From: CBDIBC01 sp965276635
GTDB taxonomy: Bacteria; Actinomycetota; Acidimicrobiia; Acidimicrobiales; Palsa-688
Direction of reading: 5' to 3'
Assembly: GCA_965276635.1 (NCBI GenBank)
Contig: CBDIBC010000004.1
Location: 62,001-126,000 of the forward strand
Length of the DNA stretch: 64,000 nt
Shown here: piece after piece, positions 52,048 through 59,363 of the stretch
Layout of the letters: the number at the start of each line of letters is the position of its first letter
How positions within the stretch are numbered: the stretch's first letter is position 1
Made by a program: the position numbers and the translations under genes
Notes under the pieces: generated by a model
What the model was told of the DNA's origin: nothing
What the model saw: only the letters and a program-made list of their open reading frames with translations
Databases searched by the model: none

Positions 52048-53850
52048 TCAGGCCAGGCGCTTGTCGAGGGCGTCGAGCTCCTCGCGCAGCTCGGCCGGGA
52101 GCCGGTCGCCGAAGCTGTCGAAATGCTCGGCGATGAGGGGAACCTCGGCCCGCCAGCCCTCGATGTCGACGGTGAGCAGCGCATCGAGCTGGTCGGGGGT
52201 GACATCGAGTCCCTCGGTCGGCAGTGCGCCGGTTGTGGGCACGTAGCCGATCGGTGTCTCCACCGCCGCGCCGCGGCCGGCGCAGCGCTCGAAGACCCAT
52301 TCCAGGACCCGGCTGTTCTCCCCGAAACCGGGCCAGAGGAACGAGCCCTCATCGTCCTTGCGGAACCAGTTCACGTAGAAGAGCTTCGGCAGCTTCTCGG
52401 GGGCGGTGGCCCGCCCGACCTCGAGCCAGTGGCTGAAGTAGTCGGCCATGTTGTAGCCGCAGAAGGGAAGCATGGCGAAGGGGTCACGACGCAGCTTGCC
52501 GACCGCCCCGGCCGCCGCCGCCGTCGTCTCCGACGCCATGATGGAGCCCAGGAACACGCCGTGGCGCCAGTCGAACGCCTCGCTGATGAGGGGCACGACG
52601 CTGGATCGACGGCCCCCGAAGAGGATCGCTGAGATGGGCACCCCCTGCGGGTCCTCCCATTCCCCGGCGATCGCGGGGTCCTGGGTGGCCGGCGTGGTGA
52701 ACCGGGCATTGGGGTGCGCGGCGGGAGTGGTGGATTCCGGCGACCAGTCCTGACCCTTCCAATCCGTCAGGTGGGCCGGCTTTTCGTCGGTCATCCCCTC
52801 CCACCAGACGTCACCGTCGTCGGTCAGGGCGGTGTTGGTGAAGATGCAGTTGCCTGACAGGGTGAGCATGGCGTTCAGGTTCGTCTGGTTGTTCGTGCCG
52901 GGAGCGACCCCGAAGAAGCCGGCTTCCGGGTTGATGGCCCAGAGGCGTCCGTCGGAGCCGTACTTCATCCAGCAGATGTCGTCGCCCACCGTCTCGACCT
53001 TCCAGTCGGGGAGGGTGGGGATCAGCATGGCCAGGTTCGTCTTGCCGCACGCCGAGGGGAAGGCGCCCGTCACGTAACGCACCTCGCCCTGGGGTGAGGT
53101 GAGCTTGACGATCAGCATGTGCTCCGCCAGCCAGCCGTCGTCGCGGGCCATGGCCGAAGCGATGCGCAGCGCGAAGCACTTCTTCCCGAGGAGGGCGTTG
53201 CCGCCGTAGCCGGAGCCGAACGACCAGATCTCGCGAGTCTCAGGGAAGTGCACGATGTACTTGTTGTCAGGGTTGCATGGCCACGGCTCGTCGGCCTGAC
53301 CGTCGACCAGGGGCGCGCCGACGGAGTGCACGCACGGTACGAACGCACCGTCGTTGCCGAGCACCTCGAGGGCGCCGCGGCCCATCCGCGTCATGATCCG
53401 CATGCTCACCGCCACATAGGCCGAGTCCGTGAGCTCGACGCCGATGTGGGCGATCGGCGAGCCGAGCGGACCCATGGAGAAGGGCACCACGTAGAGCGTT
53501 CGGCCGTGCATCGCACCCCGATAGAGGTCGGTCATGGTCTGGCGCATCTCGGCCGGGTCCCGCCAGTTGTTCGTCGGACCGGCGTCGATCTGCTGCTCGG
53601 AGCAGATGAAGGTGCGGTCCTCCACTCGGGCCACGTCGCCCGGATCGGATCGGGCCCAGTAGCTGTTGGGTCGCTTGGCGTCGGCCAGCCGGGTGAAGGT
53701 GCCGGCGTCGACCAGCTGCTGGCACAGGGCGTCATACTCCTCTGCGGAGCCGTCGCACCACTCAATGTGGTCCGGCTGCAGGATCGCCGCCCACTCGTCC
53801 ACCCACGTCTGGAGGCGGGCGTGATCGGTTAAGGGCGTCGCAGAGGTCAC
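52048..53850 (-). CDS. pckG: Phosphoenolpyruvate carboxykinase (GTP)
   Basis: Makes PEP from oxaloacetate in gluconeogenesis, using GTP. FPSACGKTNLAML near residue 265 is the GTP-PEPCK P-loop with the reactive Cys; NPDNKYIVHFPETREIWSFGSGYGGNALLGKKCFALR, GDDICWMKYGSDGRLWAINPEAGFFGVAPG and FLWPGFGENSRVLEWV are further family blocks. Its 600 residues are full length. GTG at 53850 (MTSATPL) follows AAGGAG by about 12 bases; ATG at 53862 sits almost on that site. Divergent from thiL over 247 bases, which contain a GCATCCG/CGGATGC palindrome (53906-53921). Confidence 0.95.
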   Translation of the reverse strand: MTSATPLTDHARLQTWVDEWAAILQPDHIEWCDGSAEEYDALCQQLVDAGTFTRLADAKRPNSYWARSDPGDVARVEDRTFICSEQQIDAGPTNNWRDPAEMRQTMTDLYRGAMHGRTLYVVPFSMGPLGSPIAHIGVELTDSAYVAVSMRIMTRMGRGALEVLGNDGAFVPCVHSVGAPLVDGQADEPWPCNPDNKYIVHFPETREIWSFGSGYGGNALLGKKCFALRIASAMARDDGWLAEHMLIVKLTSPQGEVRYVTGAFPSACGKTNLAMLIPTLPDWKVETVGDDICWMKYGSDGRLWAINPEAGFFGVAPGTNNQTNLNAMLTLSGNCIFTNTALTDDGDVWWEGMTDEKPAHLTDWKGQDWSPESTTPAAHPNARFTTPATQDPAIAGEWEDPQGVPISAILFGGRRSSVVPLISEAFDWRHGVFLGSIMASETTAAAAGAVGKLRRDPFAMLPFCGYNMADYFSHWLEVGRATAPEKLPKLFYVNWFRKDDEGSFLWPGFGENSRVLEWVFERCAGRGAAVETPIGYVPTTGALPTEGLDVTPDQLDALLTVDIEGWRAEVPLIAEHFDSFGDRLPAELREELDALDKRLA

Positions 53851-54097
53851 GGCTGTACACATCTCCTTGAGGTTTGTGAAGAGTGGCACGAGCGCGCACC
53901 CGCGCGCATCCGCTCGGATGCGGCGATCGGGCTGCGCTCGCTGCAGGAGTAGCCGCGCTGCATGGCCGGAAGATGTCCGGCGTCGGGAGCCCCGTCGATG
54001 GGGTGTTCGACGCTTGCCATCGGTTCCCGGCTTCCTCCTCGCTGCTTCGGCCAACTCGGTCCTGCCTACGCTCCCCCCGCATGAGTCACGATAACGG

Positions 54098-55186
54098 ATG
54101 CCTGCGGTGAGCGGCGAGTTCGCCTTCCTCCGGCGGCTGGCCGCCACGCTGCCCGCCGGACCCCCTGGTGAGGTGTGGATCGGCGACGATGCCGCCGTCG
54201 TCGCCGGACCGGAGGGAGGCTGCCTGCTCCTCGCCGCCGACACCGTCGTCGAGGGGGTGCATGCCGACCTCGGTCTGACCGGCCTTGACGATCTGGGCTG
54301 GAAGGTGATGGTCGCCAACCTCAGTGACATCGCGGCCATGGGTGGTGAGCCGGCTCATGCTCTCGTTGCCATCTCGGGGTCGCGGGACATCGACCTCGAC
54401 CTGCTCTACCAAGGGATCGCCGAGGCCTCCGCTGCGTACGGCTGCCCCGTCGTCGGGGGCGACCTGACCAGCAGCCCCGTTCTGGTGGTGACGGTGGCCG
54501 TCACCGGGACGGTGGACGGACGACCGGTGCTCCGCAGTGGTGCCGCCCCTGGTGACGGGATCTGGGTGACCGGCGAACTGGGGGCCGCCGCGGCCGGCTT
54601 GCGACTGTTGCGTTCGGGTGTGTCCAGAGGTGGTGGTGGCGCCGGTGATGCCGGTGGGGCCCCTGATGGTGGTGGGGCGATTGATCGTGGTGGGGTGATT
54701 GATGGTGGTGGGGCGATTGATGGTGGTGGGGCGATTGATGGTGGTGGGGCGATTGATGGTGGTGGGGCGGGTCATGGTGGTATGAGGGATCGTCTCTCTG
54801 AGGCCGAGCGCGCTTTCCTGATCCGGGCTCACGCCCGGCCTCGCCCCGACCTGGCTGCGGGTCGCGCCGCCCGGCAGGCCGGGGCCACGGCGATGGTCGA
54901 TGTCTCCGACGGCTTCGGCGCCGACCTCGGCCACTTGGCCGAGGCGTCCGGCGTCGGCGTCGTGGTCGACGACGTGCCGGTGGCGAAGGGTGCCACGGAG
55001 GTCGAGGCTCTCGGCGGAGGCGAGGACTACCGGCTGGTCTTCACCGCACCCGACGACGAGGCGGTCCGGGCTTCATTCGCCCACCTGGAGCCCCCGCGGC
55101 GTATCGGGACCTGTACCGCGGATGCGGGCCGGCGCACATTCAGGAATGGGTCGCTTCCTGCGACCGGTTACGAGCACGATTGGTGA
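54098..55186 (+). CDS. thiL: Thiamine-monophosphate kinase with glycine-rich repeat insertion
   Basis: ATP-dependent kinase of the PurM/ThiL fold making thiamine diphosphate, the cofactor needed by Kgd in this window. GEFAFLRRLAATLP, WIGDDAAVVAG, ADTVVEGVHADL, WKVMVANLSDIAAMGGEPAHAL and GGDLTSSP carry the Mg/ATP Asp residues; VDVSDGFGADLGHLAEAS and ALGGGEDYRLVFTAP complete it. Between 54641 and 54772 an insertion of GGGAID units encoded by six 18-bp repeats lengthens one loop. It probably does not block folding, since motifs on both sides are intact. ATG at 54098. Confidence 0.9.
   Translation: MPAVSGEFAFLRRLAATLPAGPPGEVWIGDDAAVVAGPEGGCLLLAADTVVEGVHADLGLTGLDDLGWKVMVANLSDIAAMGGEPAHALVAISGSRDIDLDLLYQGIAEASAAYGCPVVGGDLTSSPVLVVTVAVTGTVDGRPVLRSGAAPGDGIWVTGELGAAAAGLRLLRSGVSRGGGGAGDAGGAPDGGGAIDRGGVIDGGGAIDGGGAIDGGGAIDGGGAGHGGMRDRLSEAERAFLIRAHARPRPDLAAGRAARQAGATAMVDVSDGFGADLGHLAEASGVGVVVDDVPVAKGATEVEALGGGEDYRLVFTAPDDEAVRASFAHLEPPRRIGTCTADAGRRTFRNGSLPATGYEHDW
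54665..54772. repeat. 18-bp coding tandem repeat inside thiL
   Basis: Six units of GATGGTGGTGGGGCGATT: the first, third, fourth and fifth are exact, the second has changes, and the sixth ends GCGGGT. They encode DGGGAI. The array interrupts the kinase between its N- and C-terminal domains without changing the frame. Confidence 0.9.
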
Positions 55187-55255
55187 TCATGGCCACCACG
55201 GCACTTTCGTCATTTTCGCTCAAGTCGGGCAACAATCTCGCCGACCAGGGACGGT

Positions 55256-57073
55256 ATGGAGACTCTGAGCCCCTCGGTGACCGAACGCCTGATCGATAGC
55301 CTCTCGGCTGCGGACGAGCCGACGGCGCGAGCGTTGGTGACCAGGGTCTCATCCGACGGCCGGACGGTCGCCCAGGTGGTCGGCGGGTTCGTGCTGCCGG
55401 CCTACGAGACCTTCGTCCGCCGGGTGGCCTCACAGCGCAGCGGACATCGTGCCGCAGTGGCGGCGGCCGCCCTGGTCGGCCGGATCTTGGCGGATCTGGA
55501 GCCGACGACGCCCGGCGACCGGCGCGTGGAGCTGGCGCTCACCTCGGGTCCCGGTCCGGGATACCAGGAGGTCGTGGTCGCAGCTGTGCAGGCGTGTGGA
55601 TGGGACGGCGGGGATGCCGCCGCCAGCCCTTGGGTGACCTTGGTCTCCGCCGAGCGCGTCGGTGACATCCCGGCCTGCGCCCGCGCCATCAGCGGCTCGC
55701 AGACCGCCGGGACGCCGGTGCTGGCCGTCGGTATCGGATTCGGTGACGCTGGACGTCGGGCCCTGCGGCTCGGCGCCCAGGCGTGGGTCCCGTCCCTGGC
55801 GCAGGCCTGGCCTGTCCTCGATCGGTGGGCGACGTCCGCGCCGCCTGCTGGCGCCGCGCCCGCTCCGGGGTTCGCAGGTAACGCGCTGGACCAGGCGTGG
55901 TCACGCGTGCTGGCATCGGCTTCCACCTCCGACGGCGCCGACGACGCCCGGGTCCGAGACGTCCTGCGGGAGGTCGGTGACCACCTGATGGCGGCTGTGC
56001 TTCTCGACGAGCCGGCCGTGATGAGCGCGTGGCTGGACCGCCAGATCACCGGGAACCAGTCTGCCCCCGTCGGCGGTGAGCAGCTGGTCGGCCTCATCGA
56101 CGCCGTCTCTGCCGTGCTCCCGAGCGATGCGATCACCGCGACCGGGATCCTGGGCGACGTCCGGGACCGCCTGCGACAGCGGGCCGGGTCCCAGACGACG
56201 CAGGCCCGACCGGTCAGCGACGGCAACCCTTCGACTGGCGACGGGTGCGATCCGTCCGCCACGTCCCGGGCAACCGTCGGCCGATCCGGGCTGGCGTCGA
56301 CGGATGGCCCGTCGGCGGCCGGTTCCCGGCGCGGAGGCCGCCACCGGGACGGGGACGCGCCGGCATGCGGGGCCCGTCCGTCGCCCGGTCAGGGGTTCGC
56401 GGACGTGCTGCTCCTGGTCAGCATGGCGTGCCAGTCGGCCGGTGCTGTGCTCTCCGTGCCCCAGCCCGACGGGAGCTGGAGCCCCCTCACCCACGGCCTG
56501 GAGCATCGCCAGGGCCTCGCCGATCCCATCCTCTACCGAGTGATCGCAGCCCGCACCGAGCCGGTGGAGCTGGCCGACCTGACCGCCCATCCGGAGGTCT
56601 CGCAAAGTCCCCTGGCAGCCGCTCCCCACGAGATGCGATGGGCGTTCGGCGTCGCTCTTCGCGACGCCGATGGCGTCACTGTTGGGGTGCTGTGTGTCCT
56701 CGATCGCTGGTTGCGGACGGCGGCCCGCCGCGAGCAGCGTGCCCTGGGCGCCGCCGCCCGGCAGCTGACGGAGCTTCTTCTCGGCCTGCGTCCGATGCCA
56801 GGCGCCGACGGGACGGCGATGACCTCGTCGACGGCGATGTCGGCGGAGCCGCAACGTCCGGTCGTCGGGCTTCGCCGGGCGCATCCCGGCGGCGACGTGC
56901 AGCCCTTGTTGCGTAGTCACGAGGTGGCTGTCTTGTTCGACGTCACCGAGCGCACCGTCATCAACTGGGCGGCGTCCGGCAAGCTCCCCAGCCTGCGGAC
57001 CATCGGCGGCCACCTCCGCTTCCGCAGTGACGATGTCTACCGCCTGCTCGACGGGCGGCCGGCGGCCTCGTAG
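55256..57073 (+). CDS. Large regulator: helical N-domain, GAF-like domain, BldC-like C-terminal HTH
   Basis: A 605-residue soluble protein. Residues 1-250 start with helices (VTERLIDSLSAADEPTARALVTRV) resembling B12-binding/anti-activator modules, followed by alpha/beta text (VELALTSGPGPGYQEVVVAAVQACGW). A disordered Arg/Ser/Gly linker spans about 310-375. A GAF-like domain follows (DVLLLVSMACQSAGAVLSV, RWAFGVALRDADGVTVGVLCVLDR). The last 60 residues are a BldC/excisionase-type helix-turn-helix: RSHEVAVLFDVTERTVINWAASG, then KLPSLRTIGGHLRFRSDDVYRLLDG. Likely DNA binding with signal input. No family name is certain. ATG at 55256. Confidence 0.7.
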   Translation: METLSPSVTERLIDSLSAADEPTARALVTRVSSDGRTVAQVVGGFVLPAYETFVRRVASQRSGHRAAVAAAALVGRILADLEPTTPGDRRVELALTSGPGPGYQEVVVAAVQACGWDGGDAAASPWVTLVSAERVGDIPACARAISGSQTAGTPVLAVGIGFGDAGRRALRLGAQAWVPSLAQAWPVLDRWATSAPPAGAAPAPGFAGNALDQAWSRVLASASTSDGADDARVRDVLREVGDHLMAAVLLDEPAVMSAWLDRQITGNQSAPVGGEQLVGLIDAVSAVLPSDAITATGILGDVRDRLRQRAGSQTTQARPVSDGNPSTGDGCDPSATSRATVGRSGLASTDGPSAAGSRRGGRHRDGDAPACGARPSPGQGFADVLLLVSMACQSAGAVLSVPQPDGSWSPLTHGLEHRQGLADPILYRVIAARTEPVELADLTAHPEVSQSPLAAAPHEMRWAFGVALRDADGVTVGVLCVLDRWLRTAARREQRALGAAARQLTELLLGLRPMPGADGTAMTSSTAMSAEPQRPVVGLRRAHPGGDVQPLLRSHEVAVLFDVTERTVINWAASGKLPSLRTIGGHLRFRSDDVYRLLDGRPAAS

Positions 57074-57225
57074 CTGTCGGCGTCTTTGCGTGGTTGGCCG
57101 TCGGGCGGACGTCGTTCGGTTGGCCGTTGGGATCACGGCTATCGGGACGGGTGGTCGTCGGGATCACGGCTGTGGGGACGGTTGGCCGGGGGCGATCGAT
57201 CACCGGCCATCCGCCATCCGCTATC

Positions 57226-57281
57226 CGCGTTCTGGGGTCAAGAAAACAGCACCGACGCTGTTTTCTTGACCCCAGAACGCG
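57226..57281. repeat. Perfect 24-25 bp hairpin element between convergent genes
   Basis: Arms at 57226-57250 and 57257-57281 are fully complementary with a 6-base loop ACCGAC. The core TTCTGGGGTCAAGAAAACAGC recurs in degraded form at 18485. The AT-containing arm AAGAAAACAGC/GCTGTTTTCTT is unusual in this GC-rich region and would act in both directions, so it may end transcription of both the regulator and rpmB. The rest of the 57074-57413 gap holds only the next 43-bp array and degenerate G-rich text. Confidence 0.85.
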
Positions 57282-57410
57282 TGGGAACCCGCTGGCCTGG
57301 GTGCCGGGTTGGGTGAGGATGGTGTGGGAACCCGCTGGCCTGGGTGCCGGGTTGGGTGAGGATGGTGTGGGAACCCGCCGGCCTGGGCCCGGGCTCCGGC
57401 GGAAGTGCTC
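57281..57410. repeat. 43-bp tandem repeat, about 2.8 copies
   Basis: Units beginning GTGGGAACCCGCTGGCCTGG start at 57281, 57324 and 57367; each contains GTGCCGGGTTGGGTGAGGATG, and the third is diverged at its end. The array begins exactly where the perfect hairpin ends, and 43 is not a multiple of three, so this is non-coding. Confidence 0.85.
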
Positions 57411-57413
57411 GGG

Positions 57414-57608
57414 CTAGCGGACCACCTTGGTGACCTTCCCGGCCCGCAGGCAGGAGGTGCACACGTCCAGTCGTTTGGTGCTGCCACCGACGAGGGCGCG
57501 CACGCGTTGGATGTTTGGGTTCCAGCGCCGCTTGGTGCGGCGATGGGAGTGGCTGATGCTCATGCCGAACGAGGGTCGCTTCCCGCAGACCTCACAGACC
57601 GATGCCAT
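57414..57608 (-). CDS. rpmB: 50S ribosomal protein L28
   Basis: A 64-residue ribosomal protein. MASVCEVCGKRPSFG and CTSCLRAGKV provide two CxxC pairs, so this is the zinc-binding paralogue type; SHSHRRTKRRWNPNIQRVR is the conserved core. AGAGG lies about 11 bases upstream of ATG at 57608. It sits in the actinobacterial order rpmB, DAK2 protein, recG, with rpmB divergent from the other two. Confidence 0.95.
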   Translation of the reverse strand: MASVCEVCGKRPSFGMSISHSHRRTKRRWNPNIQRVRALVGGSTKRLDVCTSCLRAGKVTKVVR

Positions 57609-57713
57609 TGCTCGAAGAACCTCTCGTTGTGGGAGAACCGACGTCGGATCCGACGCGGGCGCGACGACGCGGCGACGAGCCTTCGGACCAGTCGGCCAGG
57701 TTAGCATCCGCTC

Positions 57714-59363
57714 ATGGAGACGCTCGAGCGCCTGGCGGCCGCCGACCTGGTGGCCGTGGTGATGGCGTATCGGGATGCCCTGCGAATTCACCAGGCGGCG
57801 ATCAACCGGCTCAACGTCTACCCCGTACCCGACGGCGACACCGGGACGAACATGGCGCTCACCCTGGAGTCGGTGGTCACCGAGATGGCCGATCATGCCG
57901 ACGGTGACCTGGCCGCGGTGTCCAGGGCGCTCAGTCATGGGTCGTTGATGGGGGCCAGGGGGAACTCCGGCGTGATCCTGTCGCAGATACTCCGAGGCCT
58001 GGCCGGGGCCTTCGCCGGTCATGAGGCCGTCGATGTCGCCGTGCTCCGCGAGGGCCTGCTAGCGGCGCGCGACGGCGCCTACCGGGCCGTCCAGGATCCG
58101 GTGGAGGGCACCATCCTGAGCGTGGTGCGCGCTGCCGCCGAGGCGGGGGAGGCCCAGCCCGACGACGCCGTTCTGGGTACCTTTCTCGATGCCACCCGTG
58201 CAGCCGCCTACGAGGCGCTGGCCCGCACCCCAGAGCAGCTCCCGGTGCTGGCGGCCGCCGGCGTGGTCGATTCGGGTGGGAGCGGGTTCGTGCTGCTGCT
58301 CGACGCGTTCCTCCACGTGACCGCGGGCCGGGCGCTCCCGGATGCGCCCAAGACGTCCGATGCGCCCGATGCTGCGGTCGGGTCGGACCGGGCCGCGCCC
58401 GGCGACGGAGCGGGCAGCGGCCTGCGCTACGAGGTCATGTACCTGCTGGAGGCGGCCGATGCCGCGGTCGGGTCCTTCCGTCAGGTGTGGGCCGGCATTG
58501 GCGATTCCATCGTGGTGGTCGGCGGTGAGGGCCTGTACAACTGCCACATCCACACCGACGACGTCGGGGCTGCCGTGGAAGCCGCGCTCGACGTGGGCCG
58601 GCCGCGACAGATCCGGGTCAGCGACCTGTGGGACCAGGTGGAGGAGGAGCGCTGGGTACGCGAGGCGGCCGCGGGTGAGCAACCGGTAGCAACTATCGAG
58701 CCGGTGGCGTGCGCAGTGGTGGCGGTCTGCACGGGCGATGGCGTCCGGCGCATCTTCCACTCGCTCGGCGTGAGCCAGACGGTGACGGGGGGTCAGAGCA
58801 TGAACCCGTCGACGTCCGAGCTGCTCGATGCCATCGACGCGGCCCCTGCTTCCGAGGTGGTGCTCCTGTCGAACAACAAGAACATCGTCCCCGTCGCCGA
58901 GCAGGCCGCCCGCCAGGCGACCAAGGTCGTCCACGTGGTGGCGACGCGTGGGATACCCGAGGGCTTCGCCGCGCTGCTGGAGTACGACCCCGAGGCCGAC
59001 GCCGCCGCCAATGCCACGACCATGGCGGCCAACGCGGCGCGTGTGGTAGCCGGCGAGATCACCCGGGCGGTGTGGGACGCGTCGAGTGACGCCGGACCCA
59101 TCGCGGCGGGCGACTACCTGGGCCTGACCCGCGCCGGCATCGCCGTGGTGGCACCGGAGATGGCGGTGGCGGCCACCCGGCTGCTGGGCACCCTGATCGA
59201 CGACGACCACCACGAGATCGCCACTGTCATCACTGGTGAGGGGGCCACCACCGCGGCCACCCGCCAGATCACCGAGTGGCTCGACGTCGAGCACCCGGAG
59301 ATGGTGGCCGAGGTGCACCACGGCGGCCAACCGCTGTACCCCTACCTTTTCAGCATCGAGTGA
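57714..59363 (+). CDS. DAK2-domain protein, FakA-like fatty-acid kinase subunit
   Basis: A 549-residue protein with an N-terminal DAK2 (dihydroxyacetone-kinase L) domain: INRLNVYPVPDGDTGTNMALTLESV with Mg-binding Asp residues near 36-41, SHGSLMGARGNSGVILSQILRG, and VVDSGGSGFVLLLDAFL. The middle (YEVMYLLEA, GDSIVVVGGEGLYNCHIHTDDVGAA) and C-terminal FakA-like domain (VTGGQSMNPSTSELLDAI, VVLLSNNKNIV) complete it. It would phosphorylate fatty acids with a FakB/DegV partner, which is not in this window. Overlaps recG by GTGA. Confidence 0.9.
   Translation: METLERLAAADLVAVVMAYRDALRIHQAAINRLNVYPVPDGDTGTNMALTLESVVTEMADHADGDLAAVSRALSHGSLMGARGNSGVILSQILRGLAGAFAGHEAVDVAVLREGLLAARDGAYRAVQDPVEGTILSVVRAAAEAGEAQPDDAVLGTFLDATRAAAYEALARTPEQLPVLAAAGVVDSGGSGFVLLLDAFLHVTAGRALPDAPKTSDAPDAAVGSDRAAPGDGAGSGLRYEVMYLLEAADAAVGSFRQVWAGIGDSIVVVGGEGLYNCHIHTDDVGAAVEAALDVGRPRQIRVSDLWDQVEEERWVREAAAGEQPVATIEPVACAVVAVCTGDGVRRIFHSLGVSQTVTGGQSMNPSTSELLDAIDAAPASEVVLLSNNKNIVPVAEQAARQATKVVHVVATRGIPEGFAALLEYDPEADAAANATTMAANAARVVAGEITRAVWDASSDAGPIAAGDYLGLTRAGIAVVAPEMAVAATRLLGTLIDDDHHEIATVITGEGATTAATRQITEWLDVEHPEMVAEVHHGGQPLYPYLFSIE

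Noticed and set aside
53906..53921. Palindrome GCATCCG/CGGATGC as a defined operator of pckG
   Set aside because: A 7-bp palindrome is expected by chance in GC-rich DNA; noted in the pckG entry only.
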